DNA of 64,000 nt from NCBI GenBank assembly GCA_910577255.1, contig CAJTMH010000001.1:744001-808000 (forward strand). Direction: 5' to 3'. Source of the DNA: an uncultured Duncaniella sp. (GTDB lineage: Bacteria > Bacteroidota > Bacteroidia > Bacteroidales > Muribaculaceae). Position numbers and translations under genes: made by a program. This document shows, one piece after another, positions 17,106 to 25,077 of this stretch (its first letter is position 1; every line of letters begins with the position of its first letter). The notes beneath the pieces are model-generated. The model searched no databases, was not told the origin of the DNA, and was given only the letters and a program-made list of their open reading frames with translations.

Positions 17106-19295
17106 TTAGCGGATAAAAAGAAGTTCGCGGTACTTGGGGAGAGGCCACATCTCGTTATCCACCATCAGCTCAAGCTTGTCGATGTGATAACGTATCAGCT
17201 CAAGGCAGGGAGCCACATGCTCTGCATAGGCAAGCGCCTTCTCTCGTTCGGTGTCAATCTTATTGGCACTCTTGCGAGCTTTAACCATCTTGTCGACCTC
17301 TTCCTTGATTATAGAGCAGTGATGCATAATCTTCTCAACAGTCACGGCATCCTGAGCAGAAAGCTCTACGCCCTTGTTGCCGGGGAAAAGCGAACGGATT
17401 TTCACCATATTGTCAAGCAGGATGGACAGATAGCGAGTGGCCACGGGGAGGATATGATTGATGGCAAGATCGCCGAGGACACGCGCTTCAATCTGTATCT
17501 TCTTGGTATACATTTCCCATTTCACCTCATTGCGGGCCTCAAGCTCAACATGGTTCATCACACCTGTCTTACGGAACATCTCAATAGATGACGGACGCAG
17601 ATAAGCATCAAAAATAAGAGCGGGATTAGTCTCACAATCCAGACCACGGCGAGCAGCTTCCTCCTTCCACTCATCGGAATAGCCATTGCCATCGAAGTGG
17701 ATTGGCTCGGAATAAAGCAGGAGTGCCTTGATTTCGGCAAGCAGGGCATGATTAAGTTCTTCACCGGCAGCAAGGCGAGAATCAACTTTCTTCTTGAAAT
17801 CGGAAAGTTGCTCGGCAGCAGCGGCGTTGAGTGCAATCATTGCCGAAGCACAGTTGGCACTTGAACCCACCGCGCGGAACTCGAATCGGTTACCGGTGAA
17901 TGCAAACGGAGATGTACGGTTGCGGTCAGTATTGTCCAGCATGATTTCCGGAATCTGCGCCACACCGAGATTTAGTTCCTCTTTACCGGCAAGAGCAATC
18001 AGCTCATCCTTGTCAGAATTCTTAATCTTGTTGAGGATCTCGGCAAGCTGACTACCGGTAAAGATCGAGATGATGGCAGGAGGAGCCTCGTTGGCACCAA
18101 GACGGTGGCAGTTGGTGGCAGACATGATAGAAGCCTTCAAAAGACCGTTGTGGCGGTGCACTGCGGCCATGATATTTGCCACGAATGTGATGAACTGAAG
18201 ATTCTCCATCGGGGTCTTTCCTGGAGCGAAAAGAAGCGTGCCGGTATCGGTACCGAGTGACCAGTTGCAATGCTTTCCGGAACCGTTGATGCCGGCAAAA
18301 GGTTTCTCATGCAGGAGGACACGGAAGTTGTGACGACGTGCCACTTCTGCCATAACCGACATGATAAGCATGTTGTGGTCATTTGCGAGGTTTGTCTCCT
18401 CGTAAATCGGTGCAAGCTCAAACTGATTGGGTGCCACCTCGTTATGACGAGTCTTGACCGGAATGCCAAGTTTGTGGGCCTCAATCTCGAGATCAAGCAT
18501 GAAAGCCTGGACTCTTGAAGGGATAGCGCCGAAATAATGGTCCTCAAGCTGCTGATTCTTGGCTGATTCATGGCCCATAAGCGTGCGGCCCGTCATCACA
18601 AGGTCAGGACGAGCACCATAAAGAGCCTCGTCGACGAGGAAATATTCCTGTTCCCAACCGAGGTTGGAAACCACGTGTTTCACATTGGGGTCGAAATAGC
18701 GGGCCACACCTGTACCTGCTTTATCGACAGCTGACAAAGCTCTCAGAAGAGGAGTCTTGTAGTCAAGCGATTCACCTGTATAGGAAATGAAAATGGTGGG
18801 GATACAAAGCGTGTTGTCAATTATGAATGCAGGTGATGAAATATCCCATGCGGAATAGCCACGAGCCTCGAAAGTATTGCGGATACCGCCGTTAGGGAAG
18901 CTCGATGCGTCGGGCTCCTGCTGCACAAGGAGTTTGCCGCTAAATTCCTCAACCATTCCACCCTTTCCGTCATGTTCTACGAAGCCGTCATGCTTTTCGG
19001 CCGTAGTCTCAGTCAGAGGCTGGAACCAGTGGGTGTAATGACGTGCGCCATTGTCGATGGCCCACTTCTTCATACCCTCGGCGACACTGTCAGCCACTTT
19101 GCGTGACAGCGGTTCCTTGTTGTCGATAGCGTTGATAAGGGCTTTGTAGGTCTCAATCGGGAGATATTGGAACATCTTGCCGCGATTGAATACTTTGCAC
19201 GCATAGTAATCCTGCGGACGAGTCTTTGGAATCTCTACAGGGACGGCTTTGCGGTTGGAAGCCTCTTCAACTACTTTAAATCTTAAGCTCGACAT
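17106..19295 (-). CDS. glnN: Glutamine synthetase type III
   Basis: Makes glutamine from glutamate, ammonia and ATP. The 729-residue length and motifs identify the GSIII class typical of Bacteroidota: HNEVAPNQFELAP (around residue 285), GINGSGKHCNWSLG (around 335) and HRLGANEAPPAIISIF (around 395), with the GSIII-specific C-terminal region rich in charged helices. It follows dapL by 70 bp and probably belongs to the dapF-dapL-glnN transcript, although the upstream gap could hold its own nitrogen-responsive promoter. No signs of truncation. Confidence 0.96.
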   Translation of the reverse strand: MSSLRFKVVEEASNRKAVPVEIPKTRPQDYYACKVFNRGKMFQYLPIETYKALINAIDNKEPLSRKVADSVAEGMKKWAIDNGARHYTHWFQPLTETTAEKHDGFVEHDGKGGMVEEFSGKLLVQQEPDASSFPNGGIRNTFEARGYSAWDISSPAFIIDNTLCIPTIFISYTGESLDYKTPLLRALSAVDKAGTGVARYFDPNVKHVVSNLGWEQEYFLVDEALYGARPDLVMTGRTLMGHESAKNQQLEDHYFGAIPSRVQAFMLDLEIEAHKLGIPVKTRHNEVAPNQFELAPIYEETNLANDHNMLIMSVMAEVARRHNFRVLLHEKPFAGINGSGKHCNWSLGTDTGTLLFAPGKTPMENLQFITFVANIMAAVHRHNGLLKASIMSATNCHRLGANEAPPAIISIFTGSQLAEILNKIKNSDKDELIALAGKEELNLGVAQIPEIMLDNTDRNRTSPFAFTGNRFEFRAVGSSANCASAMIALNAAAAEQLSDFKKKVDSRLAAGEELNHALLAEIKALLLYSEPIHFDGNGYSDEWKEEAARRGLDCETNPALIFDAYLRPSSIEMFRKTGVMNHVELEARNEVKWEMYTKKIQIEARVLGDLAINHILPVATRYLSILLDNMVKIRSLFPGNKGVELSAQDAVTVEKIMHHCSIIKEEVDKMVKARKSANKIDTEREKALAYAEHVAPCLELIRYHIDKLELMVDNEMWPLPKYRELLFIR

Positions 19296-19365
19296 AAATT
19301 AGTAAGTTAAGTGTGAATATAATAAGTTGTTATGTTTCATTATTGTTTAAACCACGGAAGTGAAG

Positions 19366-20598
19366 TTACTTTCCACTTCCTGTAAGACGTTCAACGGCAC
19401 GAAGAGTATTTTCCCGAGTGTTGAATGCCGTAAGTCGGAAATAGCCTTCACCCGCCGGGCCGAAACCACTTCCGGGAGTACCCACTATATGGTAACGGTC
19501 AAGGAGATAATCGAAAAACTCCCATGATGTCATCGTGCCCGGGGTCTTCACCCAAATATAGGGCGAATTAACGCCTCCCACTACATCGTAGCCCGCAGCA
19601 GCCAGGCCTTCGCGTATAATGCGCGCATTTTCAAGATAATAATCTACCGTTTCGCGCACCTGGGCTTGCCCTTCCGGAGTATAAAGAGCCTCGGCTCCCC
19701 GCTGGGTAAGGTAACTTGCCCCATTGAATTTTGTAGTCTGACGGCGACGCCACAAAGGGTTCAAAGCCACTGCTTCACCATCGTCGCCGAGTCCCTTCAA
19801 AGCCTTTGGAACCACTGTATAGCCAAGACGAATACCAGTAAATCCGGCAGTCTTTGAATAGCTGCGAAATTCTATGGCAACCTCTTTGGCCCCTTCTATC
19901 TCATAGATGGAGTGCGGCACATCATCTTCACGGATATAGGCTTCGTAGGCAGCATCGAAAAGCAATAACGCTCCATGCAGGCGGCAATAGTCAACCCACT
20001 CCTTCAACTGACTGCGAGTAAGGGTGGTACCGGTAGGATTATTTGGATAGCATAAGTAAATCACATCAGGATTGCCTGAGGGCAAGGATGGCACAAAACC
20101 ATTCCCGGCATTACAAGGGAGATACTCGATATTGCTCCAACAACCATCAGCAAGCAGCTCTCCTGCTCTTCCTGCCATCACATTCGTATCAACATAGACA
20201 GGATAAACCGGATCGGTCACAGCCACCTTGTCGGCCGTCGAGAGTATATCTCCGATATTCCCGGTGTCGCTTTTTGCTCCGTCGCTGATAAAAATCTCAT
20301 CAGCATCCATATCTATCCCATGACGGCGATAGTCATATTCGGCAATCTTCTCAGAGAGGAAGCCATAGCCCTGCTCAGGCCCATAACCATGAAATGTCGC
20401 GGCCTGTGCCTCATCGTCCACAGCTTTATGAAGAGCATCAACCACAGCCTTGCATAGGGGACGAGTCACATCGCCTATTCCCATCTTGATTATCTCTACC
20501 TCAGGATGAGCCTGCGAATAGGCATTCACCCTCCGAGCCACCTCACTGAAGAGATATGACGCGGGGAGTTTGGTGAAATTCTGATTAATCTTAAACAT
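19366..20598 (-). CDS. dapL: LL-diaminopimelate aminotransferase
   Basis: A PLP enzyme that converts tetrahydrodipicolinate directly to LL-diaminopimelate. The 410 residues begin MFKINQNFTKLPASYLFSEV, typical of DapL, and include the cofactor-binding YPNNPTGTTL segment and the Schiff-base lysine in FRSYSKTAGFTGIRLGYT. The adjacent dapF (60 bp upstream) supports the assignment, since DapL and DapF act consecutively in making meso-diaminopimelate for lysine and peptidoglycan. Other class I aminotransferases are similar, but length, N terminus and context agree on DapL. Confidence 0.95.
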   Translation of the reverse strand: MFKINQNFTKLPASYLFSEVARRVNAYSQAHPEVEIIKMGIGDVTRPLCKAVVDALHKAVDDEAQAATFHGYGPEQGYGFLSEKIAEYDYRRHGIDMDADEIFISDGAKSDTGNIGDILSTADKVAVTDPVYPVYVDTNVMAGRAGELLADGCWSNIEYLPCNAGNGFVPSLPSGNPDVIYLCYPNNPTGTTLTRSQLKEWVDYCRLHGALLLFDAAYEAYIREDDVPHSIYEIEGAKEVAIEFRSYSKTAGFTGIRLGYTVVPKALKGLGDDGEAVALNPLWRRRQTTKFNGASYLTQRGAEALYTPEGQAQVRETVDYYLENARIIREGLAAAGYDVVGGVNSPYIWVKTPGTMTSWEFFDYLLDRYHIVGTPGSGFGPAGEGYFRLTAFNTRENTLRAVERLTGSGK

Positions 20599-20658
20599 CC
20601 TTCTTACCTTTGTTTCTTAATTATTGCCTTAAAATCTTTTTCAATCAACCATAGGTCT

Positions 20659-21531
20659 TCATGGGCGTTCGTAAACGCCGTCAAACACTTTCGTTGCCGT
20701 CCCAGTCATCAGGACGTGCCCTGCATCTGTCAACTCAATGCCCAGGTCACCTCCTCGCAGGTGTACTGTCACTTTTCGGCCAGTGCGGCCAGTGAGGGCA
20801 GCTGCAACCACCGTAGCACATGCTCCGGTACCGCAGGCAAGAGTCTCGCCGGTGCCGCGTTCCCACACCCTCATCCTGATCTCCGAAGGATTTACCACCT
20901 GTACAAATTCAATATTTGCCCGGTCAGGCCATATCGGATGTTTTTCCAATTCAGGGCCAAGCGCGTCAAAGTCAACATCATCCAAGCTGTCAACGAAAAT
21001 CACCCCATGCGGATTACCCATTGACACCGCAGTGATGTTGATCTGTCCGCAACTTGTGGTCACCGGTTCCTCGACCATTTTGTCACCCTCGAAATCCACC
21101 GGGATTTTTGCGGGAAGCAGTTCAGGTCGGCCCATGTCAACAGTGACACTTTCCACCTCATCCCCTTTCATATTAAGCGATAAAACCTTGATACCCGAGA
21201 GGGTTTCAAGGTTTATCGTATTTTTTTCAGAGAGCCGATGGTCGTGGACGTATTTTGCGATACAGCGGGAGGCGTTGCCACACATTCTGGCTTCAGAGCC
21301 ATCGTTGTTAAACATCCGCATCCTGAAATCCGCTTTATCCGAGGGGCATATCAAGACGATGCCGTCACCGCCGACGCCAAAATGTCGGTCACTCATCTCT
21401 ATCGCAAGCCGGGGAAGGTCATCGGGCGCTGATTCCATACAGTTTATATATATGTAATCATTGCCTATACCGTGCATTTTCGTGAAGTGAATCACTTCTT
21501 TCTTTACTGTCGGATGAGATGCCATAAGCAT
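20659..21531 (-). CDS. dapF: Diaminopimelate epimerase
   Basis: Interconverts LL- and meso-diaminopimelate with two cysteines acting as acid and base. Both are visible: Cys in MCGNASRCIAKYVHD (around residue 84) and Cys in ETLACGTGACATVVAAAL (around residue 232). The N-terminal TKMHGIGNDYIYIN motif is also typical. The frame has ATGs at 21531 and 21525; either gives a ~290-residue protein slightly longer than average at the N terminus. First gene of the dapF-dapL-glnN group. Confidence 0.95.
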   Translation of the reverse strand: MLMASHPTVKKEVIHFTKMHGIGNDYIYINCMESAPDDLPRLAIEMSDRHFGVGGDGIVLICPSDKADFRMRMFNNDGSEARMCGNASRCIAKYVHDHRLSEKNTINLETLSGIKVLSLNMKGDEVESVTVDMGRPELLPAKIPVDFEGDKMVEEPVTTSCGQINITAVSMGNPHGVIFVDSLDDVDFDALGPELEKHPIWPDRANIEFVQVVNPSEIRMRVWERGTGETLACGTGACATVVAAALTGRTGRKVTVHLRGGDLGIELTDAGHVLMTGTATKVFDGVYERP

Positions 21532-21572
21532 ATCTCTGTTGAGTAATTATGTTATAAAACCTAAAAACAACG

Positions 21573-21580
21573 CAAAGGTA
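21573..21580 (-). promoter_or_regulatory. Predicted -7 element of dapF
   Basis: TACCTTTG on the minus strand fits TAnnTTTG, 41 bp upstream of the dapF ATG at 21531. No well-spaced -33 was found. Confidence 0.55.
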
Positions 21581-21716
21581 AACATTTTGCTACAAATACA
21601 AGCATTTCACCAACATATTTTTCAAAAATATTTCATTTTCTTTCTTTTTGTGACTTTTCCACGAATATTTCTCCTTTTTGTCAAAACATTATTCTTCATA
21701 TATGGAGGATTTTCAC

Positions 21717-21724
21717 TATCTTTG
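21717..21724 (+). promoter_or_regulatory. Predicted -7 element of the receiver/PEP-synthase-like gene
   Basis: TATCTTTG fits TAnnTTTG. It lies between two in-frame ATGs (21678 and 21774) and so supports the downstream one as the real start. Confidence 0.55.
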
Positions 21725-21773
21725 CAAACTCTCCTTTTTCCAATCACTGCTTACTCTCACATTTCTACAGCTT

Positions 21774-24700
21774 ATGACTGACGACGACGTTCTAAGCCAA
21801 TTGTACTTTAAAGACACCGCGTTTCAAAACCTGATGCAGAAACGCATTTTCAATGTCCTGCTCATCGCATCCACCTATGACGCATTCATGATGGAGGAGG
21901 ACGGTCGAGTGGAAGAGCAACTCTATTTCGAGTACACGTCCCTAAATCTATCGTCACCACCGCGAGTGACACGGGTCCCCAACACCGAGGAGGCCGTGGA
22001 GCTTCTGAGCCACAAGCGGTTCGATATAGCCATAATGATGCCCGGCAATGATGTGTCGGAGACTTTCTCCGGAGCACGCCGCATCAAGGATCTCTACCCC
22101 AACATGCCAATAGTGGTACTGACCCCATTTTCCAAGGAAGTGTCACGCCGTCTGTCAAACGAGGATTTCTCCGGCATAGACTACGTGTTCTCATGGCTTG
22201 GCAATGTGGACCTACTGCTTGGTATAATCAAGCTCCTCGAGGACAAAATGAACGCCGATGCCGATATCAACGGTGTAGGCGTGCAGATGATTCTTCTCGT
22301 GGAGGACTCGGTGAGGTTCTACTCATCGGTGTTGCCGATTGTCTATAAATTCATACTCAAACAGTCGCGCGAGTTTTCCACCGAAGCCCTTAACGAGCAT
22401 GAGCGGATGCTACGCATGCGAGGACGTCCAAAAGTGATGCTGGCCCGCGACTATGAAGAGGCCCTTCAACTCTATGACAAATACAGTGAACACATATTAG
22501 GGGTGATAAGCGACGTCTCTTTTGCCCGAGAAGGGAAAAAGGACCCCAAGGCAGGCATACGCCTGGCTCGTGAGTTGCGCAAACGCGACCCATATCTCCC
22601 CCTCATCATCGAATCATCGGAAACCGAAAACGCTCATGATGTCCGCGAACTCGGAGGCACATTCATCGACAAGAATTCAAAGAAATTCCCGGTGGACCTC
22701 GGAAAAGCCATCATCAACAACTTCGGCTTCGGAGACTTCGTGATACGAAATCCGGAGACAGGAGAGGAGATCTACAGAATAAAATCGCTGAAGGATATGC
22801 AGAAGTATATCTTCGATATCCCTGCTGAATCACTCTACTGGCACGCCTCATTCAACGACATCTCACGATGGTTCTATTCCAGAGCCATGTTCCCGATAGC
22901 CGAAGTGATAAAGCACCATCGCTTCCGAGACCTGAAGGACGCGCCGAGGGTGCGACAACTCTTCTTCGACCTCATAGTGAAGTACCGCAAGATGAAGAAC
23001 CGAGGCGTAGTGGCAATATTCCAGAAAGACCGTTTTGACCACTACTCCAATTTCGCCCGCATAGGACAAGGATCATTGGGAGGCAAAGGCCGCGGCCTGG
23101 CATTCATCGACTCCATCATCAAGAAGAATCCGGTGTGCGATAACTTCAACGGAATCACCATATCCATCCCCCGCACGGTGGTGCTCTGTACCGATATTTT
23201 CGACGAGTTCATGGAGATGAACAAGCTCTATCCTATAGCGCTCAGCGACGCCCCCGACGGAGAAATCCTCAACCACTTCCTTCGCGGGAAGCTGCCTCAA
23301 CGAATCAAGGATGACCTCCAGGCACTGATAGAGGTGGTGGACACTCCCATTGCCGTCCGCAGCTCAAGCCTGCTTGAGGACTCACACTATCAACCGTTTG
23401 CCGGCATATACTCCACCTACATGGTGCCCAAGTTCACCGATTCGGAAAAGATGCTCAAGGTGCTCACGGATGCGATAAAAGGTGTATATGCATCGGTATT
23501 CTACTCCGACTCAAAAGCCTACATGACAGCAACCTCCAATGTAATCGACCAGGAGAAAATGGCAGTAATACTGCAAGAGGTTGTAGGCCGTGATGTGGAC
23601 GGATATTACTTCCCCAGCTTCTCAGGCGTAGGCCGGTCGCTCAACTACTACCCGCTGAATGACGAGAAGCCTGAGGACGGAGTGGCGGAAATCGCTGTAG
23701 GTCTCGGAAAATACATAGTGGACGGCGGTGTAGGTCTTCGCTTCTCACCTCGCCACCCGGAGAGTGTACTTCAGACCTCAGAATTGTCATTGGCCTTACG
23801 CGACACTCAGACAAGAATGTATGCCCTCGACATGAAAGGGGATGAACGCGAGACGACTCTGACAGGCGAGAAAATCTCCACTCCAATCGCGTCGTTGGCC
23901 AATCTGAGAGTCGATGACGGATATAACATCACGAAAATCCGTGTACAGGACCTCGCCGACAAAGGGGCTTTGAAATACATGGTTTCAACCTATGACTACC
24001 GAGACAATGTGCTGCGCGACAACGACACCGGGGATGGCCGTAAAGTAGTGACATTCAACAATGTGCTTAAGCACAACGTATTCCCACTGGCCGAGGCGGT
24101 GGACTTCATGCTGACAACCGGACAGCGAGAGATGCAACGTCCGGTGGAAATAGAATTCGCCGGCATGATCGACAAGACCGAAACATCAAAAGGGCGTCTC
24201 TACTGGCTACAGATCCGTCCGATTGTCGACAGAAAAGAGAATGTGGACGAGGCTGTCATGGCCACACCTGATGACCAGTTGCTACTCAAATCGGGGACTG
24301 CGCTCGGACATGGCAACATCGAAGGGGTAAACACCGTAGTGTATGTGCGTCCGGAGAAGTTCTCATCGTCAAACAACTCATTGATAGCCCGCGAAGTAGA
24401 GAAGATCAACCGCGGCTTCCTGGAACGCGACGAAAAGTATATCCTAATCGGACCTGGCCGCTGGGGCTCATCCGATACCGCCCTCGGCATACCAGTGAAA
24501 TGGCCGGCCATTTCAGGAGCAAAACTCATTGTGGAATCATCACTGCCAAATTACCGCATAGAGCCAAGCCAAGGCACCCACTTCTTCCAGAACCTCACCT
24601 CGTTTGGAGTAGCCTACTTCACCATCGACACAGCGAAGAAAACAGCCCAAAACTCCGAGCCCACAGCAATTTACGACGTGGATTTCCTGAATGCCCAACC

Positions 24701-24815
24701 AGCGGTCTACGAAAGCGACTTTATCCGCATAGTCACTTTCCAGGAACCGTTGGTGATCGGTGTTAACGGACTGAAAGGCACCGGAGTAGTAGTTAAGCCA
24801 GCTCCTATCGCCTGA
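21774..24815 (+). CDS. Two receiver-like domains fused to a PEP-synthase/PPDK ATP-binding domain
   Basis: A 1013-residue cytosolic protein. Residues ~15-160 resemble a response-regulator receiver fold but the expected phospho-Asp region reads DIAIMMPGND, so it looks degenerate. Residues ~170-310 form a second receiver with the acidic pair in LLVEDS (E177, D178), a candidate phospho-Asp D247 in VISDVSF, the SSE of IIESSET and Lys in FIDKNSK. From ~430 the ATP-grasp domain of PEP synthase/PPDK is present (GSLGGKGRGLAF, AVRSSSLLEDS, QPFAGIYSTY). The C-terminal ~150 residues show no TIM barrel and no phosphohistidine domain. Often labelled PEP synthase, but it cannot complete that reaction as I read it; a phosphorylation-controlled kinase role is inference. 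Confidence 0.85.
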   Translation: MTDDDVLSQLYFKDTAFQNLMQKRIFNVLLIASTYDAFMMEEDGRVEEQLYFEYTSLNLSSPPRVTRVPNTEEAVELLSHKRFDIAIMMPGNDVSETFSGARRIKDLYPNMPIVVLTPFSKEVSRRLSNEDFSGIDYVFSWLGNVDLLLGIIKLLEDKMNADADINGVGVQMILLVEDSVRFYSSVLPIVYKFILKQSREFSTEALNEHERMLRMRGRPKVMLARDYEEALQLYDKYSEHILGVISDVSFAREGKKDPKAGIRLARELRKRDPYLPLIIESSETENAHDVRELGGTFIDKNSKKFPVDLGKAIINNFGFGDFVIRNPETGEEIYRIKSLKDMQKYIFDIPAESLYWHASFNDISRWFYSRAMFPIAEVIKHHRFRDLKDAPRVRQLFFDLIVKYRKMKNRGVVAIFQKDRFDHYSNFARIGQGSLGGKGRGLAFIDSIIKKNPVCDNFNGITISIPRTVVLCTDIFDEFMEMNKLYPIALSDAPDGEILNHFLRGKLPQRIKDDLQALIEVVDTPIAVRSSSLLEDSHYQPFAGIYSTYMVPKFTDSEKMLKVLTDAIKGVYASVFYSDSKAYMTATSNVIDQEKMAVILQEVVGRDVDGYYFPSFSGVGRSLNYYPLNDEKPEDGVAEIAVGLGKYIVDGGVGLRFSPRHPESVLQTSELSLALRDTQTRMYALDMKGDERETTLTGEKISTPIASLANLRVDDGYNITKIRVQDLADKGALKYMVSTYDYRDNVLRDNDTGDGRKVVTFNNVLKHNVFPLAEAVDFMLTTGQREMQRPVEIEFAGMIDKTETSKGRLYWLQIRPIVDRKENVDEAVMATPDDQLLLKSGTALGHGNIEGVNTVVYVRPEKFSSSNNSLIAREVEKINRGFLERDEKYILIGPGRWGSSDTALGIPVKWPAISGAKLIVESSLPNYRIEPSQGTHFFQNLTSFGVAYFTIDTAKKTAQNSEPTAIYDVDFLNAQPAVYESDFIRIVTFQEPLVIGVNGLKGTGVVVKPAPIA

Positions 24816-24841
24816 AGCATATAATTTCCACTTATCCACAT

Positions 24842-24883
24842 CACCCCGCCACCTATGCTACAATGCAAGGTACCGGGGTGTTT
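24842..24883 (+). terminator. Terminator after the receiver/PEP-synthase-like gene
   Basis: Stem of CACCCCG (24842-24848) with CGGGGTG (24874-24880), an inner ACCT/AGGT pairing, then TTT, 26 bp after the stop codon. Confidence 0.75.
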
Positions 24884-24979
24884 CATATCTGCAACACCAA
24901 GTGCCTTTTCGCCCATATTTTAAGCTGATAATGAGAGTTATTAGTCGTTTTTTCTATTGTCAAATACAGTTTTTTTAAC

Positions 24980-24987
24980 TACCTTTG
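24980..24987 (+). promoter_or_regulatory. Predicted promoter of the DUF4493 operon
   Basis: TACCTTTG matches TAnnTTTG; an ATTG at 24956-24959 lies 20 bp upstream, the correct spacing for -33. The predicted start of transcription is near 24994, giving an ~85-base leader. Confidence 0.7.
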
Positions 24988-25077
24988 CCCCCAAATTGCA
25001 TTAATGCTTATGGCTTCTTACACGTTTCAACGTCGGGAGACACAGCAAATATATAACTGACGATTAACCAAACTATT

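Noticed and set aside
20605..20612. Plus-strand TACCTTTG near the dapL start
   Set aside because: No plus-strand gene follows; the match falls in the ribosome-binding leader of dapL and is probably chance.
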